DNA of 64,000 bases, from NCBI GenBank assembly GCA_963829995.1, contig CAWHKW010000031.1:453229-517228 (forward strand), read 5' to 3'. Position 1 is the first letter of the stretch. Each line of letters opens with the position of its first letter. Both the position numbers and the translations under genes were made by a program. Positions 20,209 to 29,389 of this stretch are shown one piece after another. Source of the stretch: JACCZX01 sp963829995. Its GTDB lineage: Bacteria > Pseudomonadota > Gammaproteobacteria > Burkholderiales > Burkholderiaceae_F. The notes beneath the pieces are model-generated. The model was given only the letters and a program-made list of their open reading frames with translations, was not told where the DNA came from and ran no database searches.

Positions 20209-21647
20209 GCCGCTTCCTTCAACAATCGTCGTGGCCGAAACACGCGTGCGCGCGGATCGAACGCCTCACGCACCGCGTCGGCAAAGAAGTTCGCGGCCAG
20301 CACCAGCGCGAGCATGAAAGTGAATGCGGTCGCCAGGTTCCACCACACCACCGGGTCGCGCGACATCTCGCTGCGCGCAAGGTTGATCATCGATCCGAAC
20401 GACGACGAGTTCGGATCGACGCCCACCCCTACGTACGAAAGCACCGCCTCGTAGAGCACCAGCGCCGAGAAGTCGAGCACGGCGACGATCAGCACCAGGT
20501 GCATCACGTTCGGCAGTATGTGGCGCGCCATCACGCGCCATTTGCTGACTCCGAACGCATGCGCGGCCTGCACATAGTCGAGCTCGGCGATTTTCAGTGT
20601 TTCGGCGCGCAGCAGTCTGCACAACGTCGCCCAGCCAGTGACGCCGAGAATCAGGCACAGCAGGAACAAGCGGAACTCGGCACGCTCGACGCCGGTTTCA
20701 AAAACATCGGCGTGCTGATCGATGTAGACGTTGATCAGTAGAACGAACGCGGCTACCAGCAGGATTGGCGGAATCGACGACAGCACGGTATAGAAGTACT
20801 GGATGGCGTCGTCGACCCAGCCCTTGAAGTAGCCCGCGAGAATGCCCAGCGCGATCGCCAGCGGCAATGTCGCAATCGTCGCCAGCGAACCGATCACGAC
20901 GGCGGTGCGAATACTTTTCAGCGCCTGATAAAGCACGTCGTTGCCGGTGCGATCGGTGCCAAACGGGTGGTAGTACGGCCAAAGTGCTGCCAGCCAGCCG
21001 ACAATCATTGCGATCACGATCACTGTGATCAGCATCGACCGCCACGGGATTTCTGTTTCGCCGCGAGCGATCTGCGAGAACGACAGACGCAGGCCGCCGT
21101 GCCTGCGGCCGATCAGTGCCGCGACCGCGACCGCGATCACAATGCCGACGAGCAGGCCTGTAAGAACGCCCTGCAACGATCGCGCTGCAATGTCGGCCCG
21201 CCATTCGCTTTCAGGCTGTTTCAAATGCGAGCCGCCATGGGCCAGGCGGGGATTGCCGCGTATTTCCTTACCATCGACGACCTGCGTTTCCTTCTGAAAC
21301 GACCAGTAGGCCAACGGTGTTGAATACGTTTTCTCGCGCGCCTCGATGGCGTGCAACATCAATGCGTCGAAGATTGAAAGCGTGCGCGTGCCGTAGGCAA
21401 CCTGCGCGTCCGCCGAGGCGCCTTCAATTGCAGACAGACGCGGCCGGAAATGCACAGAATCGAGCAGCGCAATCGTGATGAACACGCCAAGCACGACCGC
21501 TGCGCACATCGCGGGCGCGTCGCGCAACACGTGCGACCAATTGGCCTTCGCCCGCACGTCGTGGCGCACACGCCAGATATAAAAAAGCACGCCAGCAACG
21601 ACCAGCCACAGCACGAAGTCGGTCCAAAGAAAAACGAACTTAGGCAA
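20205..21647 (-). CDS. yejE: Peptide ABC transporter permease (YejE type) with long N-terminus
   Basis: A 480-residue inner-membrane permease. The C-terminal 270 residues form a normal DppC/YejE-type permease with an EAA-like loop (YVQAAHAFGVSKWRVMARHI) that contacts the ATPase. The N-terminal 200 residues are longer than in E. coli YejE (about 340 in total). They hold an extra helix pair (LVVAGVLFYIWRVRH and AAVVLGVFITIALLDSV) and a periplasmic stretch of about 100 residues. The gene overlaps both neighbours by a few bases. It forms the transmembrane pore with the yejB product. Confidence 0.92.
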   Translation of the reverse strand: MPKFVFLWTDFVLWLVVAGVLFYIWRVRHDVRAKANWSHVLRDAPAMCAAVVLGVFITIALLDSVHFRPRLSAIEGASADAQVAYGTRTLSIFDALMLHAIEAREKTYSTPLAYWSFQKETQVVDGKEIRGNPRLAHGGSHLKQPESEWRADIAARSLQGVLTGLLVGIVIAVAVAALIGRRHGGLRLSFSQIARGETEIPWRSMLITVIVIAMIVGWLAALWPYYHPFGTDRTGNDVLYQALKSIRTAVVIGSLATIATLPLAIALGILAGYFKGWVDDAIQYFYTVLSSIPPILLVAAFVLLINVYIDQHADVFETGVERAEFRLFLLCLILGVTGWATLCRLLRAETLKIAELDYVQAAHAFGVSKWRVMARHILPNVMHLVLIVAVLDFSALVLYEAVLSYVGVGVDPNSSSFGSMINLARSEMSRDPVVWWNLATAFTFMLALVLAANFFADAVREAFDPRARVFRPRRLLKEAA

Positions 21648-22617
21648 GCCGCACTCTCGGATCGACGAACGTGTACGCGATGTCGGTTGCCAGATACGCG
21701 AGGATGTACAGCAGCGATCCCAGGAAAACCATCACATGCACGATCGCGAAATCCTGCCCGCTGATCGCTTCGATCACATACGTGCCAAGACCGGGAATGC
21801 CGAAGAACGATTCGAAGACGATCGAGCCGAGAAACGCGTACGGCAACAGCGCGCTGACGTGCGTCAACACTGGCAGCCACGTATTGCGCAGAACATGGCG
21901 GAACAGCACGACCGCTTCAGACAATCCCTTCGAGCGCGCAGTTCGAACATAATCTTTGTTCGCTTCCTCGAGCAGCATCGCGCGAAAGAGCCGCGCTTCC
22001 GAGCCGAGCTGAAAGATGATGCCGACGATGATTGGCAGCGCCAGAAACTTCAGCAAGCTAAGGCCCGGCACGAAGCCCGACAGCGGCACCAGCTTCAGCA
22101 TCTTGCCGAAGAACCACTGCGCCATGATGATGTAGAACAGACTCGAGATCGACATCATCACGACGCACAGCACCGTGCCCCAGAAGTCGAGGTAGCTCGC
22201 GCGAAAAAACACCAATAGCAAAGAGAACGCAATGCCGACGATCACGGTCAGCAGCAGCATCGGCCCGGCGAGCGTCAGGCTCACCAGCAGTCGGGTGGCA
22301 ATCTCGTGCCGGATTTCGCGCCCGCTATCGCTGGTGCCGAAGTCGAGCGAAAACAGCCGAAGTGAACGGTCGTAGAAAATAGTCTTTGTGATCTTCTCGA
22401 CACCTTCAGCGTCGCGGTTGAACCACAAAGGCTTGTCGTAGCCGCGCTCCGCCTTCCATTTTTCGATTGCATCCGCCGATACGCGTTTACCCCCGATGTT
22501 GAGGCGTGCGATGTTGTCTGGTGAGTTCACCGCAAAAAAAAGCGTGAACGTCAGCAGGTTCACGCCGATCAAAATCAGCACCGCGTACAGCGCGCGGCGC
22601 ACGATGTAGTTCGTCAC
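21640..22617 (-). CDS. yejB: Peptide ABC transporter permease (YejB type)
   Basis: A 325-residue permease starting MTNYIVRRALYAVLILIGVN from a GTG that overlaps the stop of the binding-protein gene. Six membrane helices are expected. The EAA loop is seen as KDYVRTARSKGLSEAVVLFR near residue 225. The first periplasmic loop includes GYDKPLWFNRDAEG. Members of this family import di- and oligopeptides, and in E. coli YejABEF imports microcin C. The true substrate here is not known. Confidence 0.93.
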   Translation of the reverse strand: MTNYIVRRALYAVLILIGVNLLTFTLFFAVNSPDNIARLNIGGKRVSADAIEKWKAERGYDKPLWFNRDAEGVEKITKTIFYDRSLRLFSLDFGTSDSGREIRHEIATRLLVSLTLAGPMLLLTVIVGIAFSLLLVFFRASYLDFWGTVLCVVMMSISSLFYIIMAQWFFGKMLKLVPLSGFVPGLSLLKFLALPIIVGIIFQLGSEARLFRAMLLEEANKDYVRTARSKGLSEAVVLFRHVLRNTWLPVLTHVSALLPYAFLGSIVFESFFGIPGLGTYVIEAISGQDFAIVHVMVFLGSLLYILAYLATDIAYTFVDPRVRLA

Positions 22618-24840
22618 TACTCAGCTCCGCTGGCGGCTAGACCGCGCGCCGCGTTCTCACGCTCGCGTCGTTTCCAGGTCCGGAATGCCGGGATGACCGC
22701 CGCTATAAGCGCCAGCGCGATCAGCACAATGGGCCACCAGATCGGGTTGTTCCATTCGGCGATCTTTGCCGCGCGCAGTGCGGGATCGACCTTAAAGTAC
22801 ATCAGCCGGTCCATTATCTGCGGCGATGGCTTCACATTGCCGAGCCATTGATGGTGGACCGAGCCTGCATACGGGTTGTATCCAAAGGCCCACGGCGCAT
22901 CTTCCTGAATGATCGCGACCATCTGGTCCATCACCTGCTGCTTGCGCGGCCCGTCATCGAGATACTTCATTTCCTCAAACAGCTTGTCGAACTCCGGATT
23001 TTGATAGTTCGCGGTGTTGTTGCCGTTCCCCTGTGTCAGGGCCTGAGAATTTGGTCCGTACAAGAGAAACAGGAAGTTCTCGGCGTCGGGGTAATCAGCC
23101 TGCCAGCCCCACCAGAAAATCTGCAGGCTGCCCTTGTCGGCCTTGTCCTGAAAGCGGTTGTAATCGGTCGCGCGCAACTCGAGCTGCACACCGATTTTGG
23201 CGAACTGCTTGACCATCCATTCGACTTCGGCCTTTAATTCGGGCGTGAGGGCGCGCTGGTAGTCATAGTTCAATACCAGCGGTTGTCCCGTTTTGGCATC
23301 ACGCCCGTCCGGGTAGCCAGCCTCCGCCAGCAATTTCTTGGCTGCTTCGATTGACTTGCGCTTCGGCTTTCCGTTGACGACGTCGTACACCGTCCGGTTG
23401 ATTCCATCCCGGCGAAAACCGAACACCTCGGGTGGCACGGCACTCATCGCGGGTTCGCCGGCTGCCTTGCTTTCAAAGACCCGCACAAACTCTTCCCAGT
23501 CGATCGCGATCGAGAGCGCTTGCCGTAGTTTGCGGTTGCGAGTCTGCTCCTCGGGAGTCTTCCCTTTGCCGACGACCGGGTCCAGCCAATTAAATCCCAG
23601 GTACCAATTGGAGCTTTCAAGCGTGCGTGGCATCTGGATGCCGCGCTCTTTGAACAGCCGCGCGACATCCTCGGAGTTCTTGACGTCGTAGTCGACGTCA
23701 AGCAGCCAGTCGTGACGCGAGACCTCGGGGTTGTCGTAGTAGCCCTGCATGAATTTCGTCTTCTGCGGAATCCTTTCCTTCTCGATCGTGAAGACAACGC
23801 GGTCGATAAACGGCATCGACTTCCCGCAATCCACTAGCAGCCCAGCACCCCGGTCAACACTCTCACCGTCGCACGGGTACGGCTCGCCGCGAAAGTTCGG
23901 ATTACGCGTCAGCACGTGGCGGCGATTCACCTGTGATTCGGTCAACATGTACGGACCAGTGCCGACCGGCCAGTCATTCATCGTCAGGTTGTTCGCCGCC
24001 ATTCCCGGCTGCGAATAAAACTTGTCGGCCTCCCACGGCACAGGCGCGAAGAAACCGAGTGTCATCCAGTACTTGAACTGCGGGTATTTGCCGATCAGCC
24101 GAATGCGCAGCGTGTGATCGTCGAGCGCTTCAGCGCCGGCGAACGGATAGTCGCGAAAGTCCAGGAACGGCAGGCTGCGGTCCGTGAGCGGCCGGCCGTT
24201 GCGCAGCTTCGCATCCACTACGCTGATCTGGTCGCCGTACTCCTTCAGCCCCTTGATTTTCTCCGCAAGCGGTGAGAATGACGGCGACTTGATGCGGGTA
24301 GTGGCCAACCGGCGGATCGCGTAGACGTAGTCGTGCGCGGTGAGCTCGCGCGTTCCCTGATGCTCGAATTCAAGCGGAGTGCGTTTGTTGCGTATCGTTG
24401 CTTCAGGAAGTGCGTGATTGACGATACTTGCCGCTCGCATCTTTGGCGAATGCCGGATGCGGCGCGAACTTGATTCCCTTCTGTATTTTGATGTCGTAGA
24501 TCGACTCGGCGATTTCGAGGCCAGGGGCATCGGCGGGAAGCTCGCGGCCATCCTTGCCGAAGTAGCGCGGAAGGACGACCGCCTCTGCCGAACGTGGCAC
24601 CACTTCGTAGGGCCGCTTCAGATAGTGGAAGCGATACGGCGGTTCGTAGATCGAGTAGAGGAAGGGTGCCTCGTCAACTGCGTACGAAGCGGTCGGGTCG
24701 AAGTACTTTGGCGAGCGCTCCTGAAAACCGTTGAAAAGTGTGTTGGTCTTCTCGGCGCCCGCGGCGTGCGGGCTATTGGTAATGCGATCACAACCGCTGG
24801 CGGTCAGCGCGGCGATCAGAATCCAGACGGGCAACCGCAT
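22617..24840 (-). CDS. yejA: Peptide ABC transporter substrate-binding lipoprotein (SBP family 5, YejA-like), frameshifted
   Basis: About 740 residues after joining two frames near 24425. The first piece starts MRLPVWILIAALTASGCDR, with lipobox LTASGC, and continues through PRYFGKDGRELPADAPGLE. The second frame picks up at NHALPEATIRNKRTPLEF and carries the rest of the family 5 binding fold, including WWGWQADYPDAENFL. The ATG at 24840 follows AAAGGATGACA; a second ATG six bases earlier is possible. Unusually, the C-terminus holds a membrane helix (WWPIVLIALALIAAVIPAF) and a basic tail, so the protein seems anchored at both ends. It is the first gene of the operon with yejB, yejE and yejF. Confidence 0.88.
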
Positions 24841-24980
24841 TGTCATCCTTTGAAGCGCGCGCGATTGTAAATCGCCGCGCCTATCAGGGCGGCGCGATTC
24901 GCGCTGACCAAGGCTGCGGAAGCGCGCCTTATACTTCGCCGCAAGCAAAAAAATTCGCGAATGATCCCATCGCGATTCTC

Positions 24981-25403
24981 GTGCTCGATAAACCCTTTAC
25001 CTGGACGATCCGCGTTTACTACGAAGACACGGACACCTGCGGCATCGTCTACTACGCCAACTATCTCAAGTTCTTCGAGCGGGCGCGCACCGAATGGTTG
25101 CGCTCGGTGGGCTTCGAGCAGCAGAAAGTGGCCGACGAATTGGGTCTGCGGTTTGTGATTGCGCGCGTCGAATGCGATTTCAGGCAGCCGGCCAGGCTTG
25201 ACGATGTGATTGATGTCGACGTACGAGTGGCTCGGGCCGGCAGCGCGTCGATCGTTTTCGACCAGACCGCGAAGCGCGGGGACACGGTGCTGGCTACCGC
25301 GCGGGTGCGGGCCGGCTGCATCGAATCGAACAGCCTGATTCCGATGCCAATGCCGCCATTGCTGCGCGCAGCGGTCGAGCAACTGCCTCAACTGGAAACA
25401 TGA
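24981..25403 (+). CDS. ybgC: Tol-Pal associated acyl-CoA thioesterase YbgC
   Basis: About 140 residues, close to the usual 134-140, from a GTG giving VLDKPFTWTIRVYYEDTD; the frame is open back to an ATG at 24840, but that part is not similar to the family. It has the hot-dog fold with YYEDTDTCGIVYYANYLKFF, including the catalytic Asp, and the helix ERARTEWLR. YbgC hydrolyses short acyl-CoA esters in the cytosol and sits at the head of tol-pal operons in many Proteobacteria. The stop overlaps the tolQ start by four bases. Divergent from the yejA-like gene. Confidence 0.92.
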   Translation: MLDKPFTWTIRVYYEDTDTCGIVYYANYLKFFERARTEWLRSVGFEQQKVADELGLRFVIARVECDFRQPARLDDVIDVDVRVARAGSASIVFDQTAKRGDTVLATARVRAGCIESNSLIPMPMPPLLRAAVEQLPQLET

Positions 25404-26089
25404 CACCGACCGCCGACCTCTCGATTCTTTCGCTGATCACACAAGCCACGCTGGTGGTGCAGATCGTGATGCTGTTGCTCGCCTTTCTTTCGATCGCATC
25501 ATGGACGGCGATCTTTCAGAAGCAGTTCTCGATCAAGCGCGCCAAACGCGAGACCAACGATTTCGAGAAGCAGTTCTGGGGAGGCGCCGATCTGTCGCGC
25601 CTGCACGAGATCGCGTCGAATCCGCGCCGCAAGGCAGGGGCCGAGGAGCGCATTTTCGAGGCGGGCATGAGCGAATACCTGAAGCTGCGCTCGCGCGCTT
25701 CCACTTCGGAAGACCGGCCGGCGATGCTCGACGGTGCGCGCCGCGCGATGCGCGCTGCCTACCAGCGCGAAATGGACGCGCTCGAAGCCCGGCTCAATTT
25801 CCTGGCGTCGGTGGGGTCGGTCAGTCCGTATATAGGGCTGTTCGGCACGGTCTGGGGAATCATGCACGCGTTTACCGGTCTGTCGAATCTGCAGCAGGCC
25901 AATCTGGCGAGCGTCGCACCTGGCATTGCCGAGGCGCTGGTCGCGACCGCGATCGGCCTGTTTGCAGCAATACCGGCAGTGGTTGCCTATAACCGTTTCG
26001 CGAACGACATCGATCGGCTTGCCAATCGTTTTGAGAGCTTCATGGAAGAATTTCTGAACATCCTGCAGCGCCATAAGCCCGCAACCTGA
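25400..26089 (+). CDS. tolQ: Tol-Pal system protein TolQ
   Basis: A 229-residue inner-membrane protein with three helices: the first near residue 18-40 (VVQIVMLLLAFLSIASWTAI), then LASVGSVSPYIGLFGTVWGIMH and ALVATAIGLFAAIPAVVAYNRF. It is the homologue of ExbB dedicated to Tol. TolQ and TolR use the proton gradient to energise TolA, which keeps the outer membrane attached during division. Overlaps ybgC upstream and touches tolR downstream, as expected in this operon. Confidence 0.96.
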   Translation: MTPTADLSILSLITQATLVVQIVMLLLAFLSIASWTAIFQKQFSIKRAKRETNDFEKQFWGGADLSRLHEIASNPRRKAGAEERIFEAGMSEYLKLRSRASTSEDRPAMLDGARRAMRAAYQREMDALEARLNFLASVGSVSPYIGLFGTVWGIMHAFTGLSNLQQANLASVAPGIAEALVATAIGLFAAIPAVVAYNRFANDIDRLANRFESFMEEFLNILQRHKPAT

Positions 26090-26511
26090 TGGCACTGGTC
26101 GCGCGCCGCACGGGTAAACGCCGCCGCCTGATGGCGGACATCAACGTCGTGCCGTATGTCGACGTGATGCTGGTGCTGGTCGTTATCCTGATGGTCGCGG
26201 CGCCGTTCGTGAATCCTGGCGTCGTTGACCTGCCGACAGTCGCCAAAGCCGGGCCGCAGAAGGCAATGCCGGTGCGCGTTGTCGTTCGCAGCGACGGCCG
26301 TCTTTCCGTGTTCGACGGTAGCGTCGAAACAGGGGTGCAAAAGGGAGAGCTTTCGGCCGCCGTCCAAAGCCGTCAAAAGGGAGACCCGAAGACGCCCGTG
26401 GTGATCGAAGCTGATTCCAAGGTTCAGTACGACGCGGTGATCGGCGTGATGAGCATTCTGCAGAAGGCGGGCGTACAGAGCGTCGGGCTGTCGCTGCGTC
26501 CGGCGCAGTAG
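26089..26511 (+). CDS. tolR: Tol-Pal system protein TolR
   Basis: A 140-residue single-span protein. The helix DINVVPYVDVMLVLVVILMV contains the conserved Asp that works with TolQ in proton flow. The periplasmic domain follows (VVVRSDGRLSVFD and PVVIEADSKVQYDAVIGVM). The ATG shares its first base with the last base of the tolQ stop. Length and motifs are normal. Confidence 0.95.
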   Translation: MALVARRTGKRRRLMADINVVPYVDVMLVLVVILMVAAPFVNPGVVDLPTVAKAGPQKAMPVRVVVRSDGRLSVFDGSVETGVQKGELSAAVQSRQKGDPKTPVVIEADSKVQYDAVIGVMSILQKAGVQSVGLSLRPAQ

Positions 26512-26519
26512 CGTTTGAA

Positions 26520-27304
26520 ATGCCCGCCGCCACGCGCGCTCGCCACCGCTGGCACGCACCGGAAAAAGGGAGCGGGCCGGCGTTTGCACTGTCGCTGCTG
26601 GCGCACGTCGTGCTGTTCATCGCGATTGCATTCATGGTGCGCTGGAAAAGCGAGCCGGTCGGCACCGTGACGGCCGAACTCTGGAGCCTGCCGCCCGCGG
26701 CCGTTCAGCAGCCCGCTCCGGTGCCTCCGCCACCACGCCCAGCGCCGGTCGAGCCACCGCCTCCCCCCGAGCCCGAGCCGCGCAAGGCCGACATCGTGAT
26801 AGAGCCAAAGAAGACGCCGCCTCCGCCGAAGGTCGAGCCGAAGAAGGTCGAACCGCCGCCCCGCCAAAGGCCGAACCGAAGAAGGTCGTGCCGCCCGATC
26901 CGCCGAAGAAGGACGATTCGAAGGCGATTGAAAAGAAGGCGGCAGCCGAGCGCCAGGCAGCAATGGATCGCGTGCTCGCGCAGGCAGGAACCGGCGCCCG
27001 TCCTGCAGCGGCAGGCGGTTTGTCCGATGCGTATGCGGCGCAGATCAACAGCTGCATTCGTCCTCACATCATCTTCAACGTGCCCGAAGGAACGAAACCG
27101 CGACAATTCATTGCTGAGTTCGAGGTGACCCTGCTGCCGACTGGCGAGCAGGCTGGGGCACCGAAGTTGCTCAAGGCAAGCGGTCTGGCCGCGTACGACC
27201 AGGCCGTCGAAAGGGCGATACGGCGCTGCGATCCGTTTCCGCGGCCGAAGGAAGGTGCGGTGCCGCGCTCGATTCCCCTGATCTTCGATCCCGTGGAGCG
27301 GTAA
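26520..27304 (+). CDS. tolA: Tol-Pal system protein TolA, frameshifted at a C run
   Basis: The joined frames give about 261 residues. They hold an N-terminal cytoplasmic segment, one membrane helix (ALSLLAHVVLFIAIAFMV, about 22-39), a Pro/Lys/Glu-rich periplasmic spacer and the C-terminal TonB/TolA domain (INSCIRPHIIFNVPEG, then QAVERAIRRCDPFPRP). At 26859-26862 the sequence has CCCC. Restoring one C lets PKKVEPPP continue in frame as PPKAEPKKVVPPDPPKKD, a smooth repeat of the spacer. TolA is needed for envelope integrity, and tolQ, tolR, tolB and pal are intact, so a miscalled homopolymer is the best explanation. The spacer is shorter than in E. coli TolA (421 residues). Confidence 0.9.
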
Positions 27305-27360
27305 CCCCAACTTGAACCGCCGCGCGTTAGCAAGCTAATCGGCTGTCTATACTCGAATCA

Positions 27361-28662
27361 ATGTCAGATAAAACCTTTGCACCCGCTTCCTCCGCGCGTC
27401 GCGCCCTCTGCACGGCTATCGCACTCGCTTCCTCTCCAGCTAGCTCGCTCGCGCAGTTGCGAGTCGAGATCACGGGCGTCGGCAGTCAACAGTTTCCAAT
27501 CTCGATCGCCAACTTTACTCGTAGCGGCCAGACACCGGCCGAGATCGATTCAATCATTCGCGCTGACCTTGCCCGCAGCGGACTGTTTCGAATCGTTGAC
27601 GCGGGCAGTCAGGCGATCGCCGAGAACGCGAGCGTCAATCTGGCGGAGTGGAAGGGCCGCGGTGCCGATGCGCTGGTGGTCGGCAGCGTTGCGCGCCTGG
27701 CGGACGGCCGCTTCGATGTGCGTTACCGGCTGCTCGATACCGTCAAGCAGGCGCAACTCGACGGACTTTCGTACGTCAGCACCGCCGCAGACATGCGGCT
27801 GACTGCACACCGTATCGCCGACCGTATCTACGAAAAAATCACCGGCGAGCGCGGCGTATTCGCGACGCGCATCGCCTATGTAGTGCAGACCTCTCCCAAG
27901 TCGTGGGAGCTGCATATTGCCGATGCCGACGGGTTCAATCCGCAAGCGGCGCTTCGCTCACGCGAGCCGATCATCTCGCCAGCGTGGTCGCCCGACGGCA
28001 CACGCCTTGCTTACGTTTCTTTCGAATCGGGCAAGCCAGTCGTTTATGTGCACTCGGTCACGACAGGAGAGCGGCGCGCGGTCGCCAACTTCCGCGGCTC
28101 CAACAGCGCGCCAGCGTGGTCGCCCGATGGGCGATCACTGGCGGTTACGCTGACGCGCGAAGGAAACTCGCAAATCTTTTTGATGAATGCGGATGGCTCG
28201 AATGTGCGGCGCCTGACGACCTCATCCGGCATCGACACCGAGCCGGCGTTCAGCGTCGACGGCGGGTCGATTTATTTCACCTCCGATCGCGGCGGCGGGC
28301 CGCAGATTTACCGCATGCCGGTGGGCGGCGGGGCGGCACAGCGTGTCACGTTCAACGGGGACTACAACATCAGCGCACGCGTGAGTCCCGATGGCAAACA
28401 ACTCGCTTATATAGGTCGGCGGGGTGGGCGCTTGCAGGTGTACGTTCTCGACATCGCCACCGGGCAGGAAGTGCTGGCGACCGATACCACGAGCGATGAA
28501 TCGCCCAGTTTTGCGCCCAACGGCCGATTGCTGCTTTACGCGACTGCAGTCAACGGCCGGGGAATTCTCGCCTCGGCATCGACAGACGGGCGCGTACGTA
28601 CGCGGCTGTCGGGCCCAAGCGGCGATATTCGCGAGCCGACCTGGGGTCCTTTTATCAAGTAA
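27361..28662 (+). CDS. tolB: Tol-Pal system periplasmic beta-propeller protein TolB
   Basis: A 433-residue protein with a signal peptide, an N-terminal domain (ITGVGSQQFPISIANF, DLARSGLFRIVD) and a six-bladed beta-propeller built of repeats such as SPAWSPDGTRLAYVSF and APAWSPDGRSLAVTL. TolB binds Pal and TolA in the periplasm. The length is normal. It follows tolA by 56 bases and precedes pal by 24. Confidence 0.96.
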   Translation: MSDKTFAPASSARRALCTAIALASSPASSLAQLRVEITGVGSQQFPISIANFTRSGQTPAEIDSIIRADLARSGLFRIVDAGSQAIAENASVNLAEWKGRGADALVVGSVARLADGRFDVRYRLLDTVKQAQLDGLSYVSTAADMRLTAHRIADRIYEKITGERGVFATRIAYVVQTSPKSWELHIADADGFNPQAALRSREPIISPAWSPDGTRLAYVSFESGKPVVYVHSVTTGERRAVANFRGSNSAPAWSPDGRSLAVTLTREGNSQIFLMNADGSNVRRLTTSSGIDTEPAFSVDGGSIYFTSDRGGGPQIYRMPVGGGAAQRVTFNGDYNISARVSPDGKQLAYIGRRGGRLQVYVLDIATGQEVLATDTTSDESPSFAPNGRLLLYATAVNGRGILASASTDGRVRTRLSGPSGDIREPTWGPFIK

Positions 28663-28686
28663 GCATCAACGGAATAGGAGCAAACC

Positions 28687-29241
28687 ATGACATCTACGCA
28701 TTTTTCACGCAGCGCGCTGGCAGTCGCTGCCTTCGTATTTGCCCTGGCTGGCTGTTCATCGGTCAACCTGGACGAGCAACCGCCTGCACCGATTGTCGAC
28801 GCGACCGCCGCCGATGCGGCCACCAAGACCGGGCCGGATCCGCGCGCAGTCGCTCCGGTCGACGCGCAGGCCGGGCGGGGGCTTGATCCGCTTAACGATC
28901 CAAACAACCCGCTGTCGAAACGCAGCGTGTTCTTCGATTTCGACAGCTTCGTTGTCAAGAGCGAATATCAGCCGATCGTGCAAACCCACGGCAGCTATCT
29001 CGGCACCAACAAGCAGCGCCGTGTGACCGTCGAGGGGCACACCGACGAGCGTGGCGGGCGCGAATACAACCTGGCCTTGGGGCAAAAGCGCGCCGAAGCC
29101 GTCAAGCAGCGTTTGATGTTGTTGGGCGTGGTCGACTCGCAAGTCGAGACCGTCAGCTTCGGAGAAGAAAAGCCGCGCGGTTCGGGGTCCAACGAAGACG
29201 CGTGGGCGCAGAATCGGCGGGCGGATCTGAATTATCGGTAG
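28687..29241 (+). CDS. pal: Peptidoglycan-associated lipoprotein Pal
   Basis: A 184-residue outer-membrane lipoprotein with signal peptide and lipobox LAGC, a short linker, and an OmpA-like domain with SVFFDFDSFVVKSEYQPIV, VTVEGHTDERGGREYNLALG and a final NRRADLNY. It binds peptidoglycan and TolB. The preceding AGGAGCAAACC gives a clear ribosome site. Length and motifs are normal. Confidence 0.96.
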   Translation: MTSTHFSRSALAVAAFVFALAGCSSVNLDEQPPAPIVDATAADAATKTGPDPRAVAPVDAQAGRGLDPLNDPNNPLSKRSVFFDFDSFVVKSEYQPIVQTHGSYLGTNKQRRVTVEGHTDERGGREYNLALGQKRAEAVKQRLMLLGVVDSQVETVSFGEEKPRGSGSNEDAWAQNRRADLNYR

Positions 29242-29260
29242 CAGCGATGTGTTACGCGAC

Positions 29261-29369
29261 ACGTGCGGTCGCACGTGCACTCGCATCGACTAGTTGGAAG
29301 GTCGGGCTTCGGGCGGCCGGGCGCCCGACCTTAGTACAAGGGCGCGTAGCGACCGCTTTAGCGGTCGCT
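29261..29369. repeat. Three hairpins between pal and cpoB
   Basis: Three inverted repeats lie in the 148-base gap: ACGTGC/GCACGT at 29261-29276; AAGGTCGGGC/GCCCGACCTT at 29298-29332; and a perfect ten-base stem AGCGACCGCT with a TT loop at 29348-29369. None has a T run. They may act as an RNA-stabilising or attenuating segment, or be REP-like elements related in style to the block after fba. Confidence 0.75.
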
Positions 29370-29389
29370 GTATTTGGGGAGCTTCGCAA

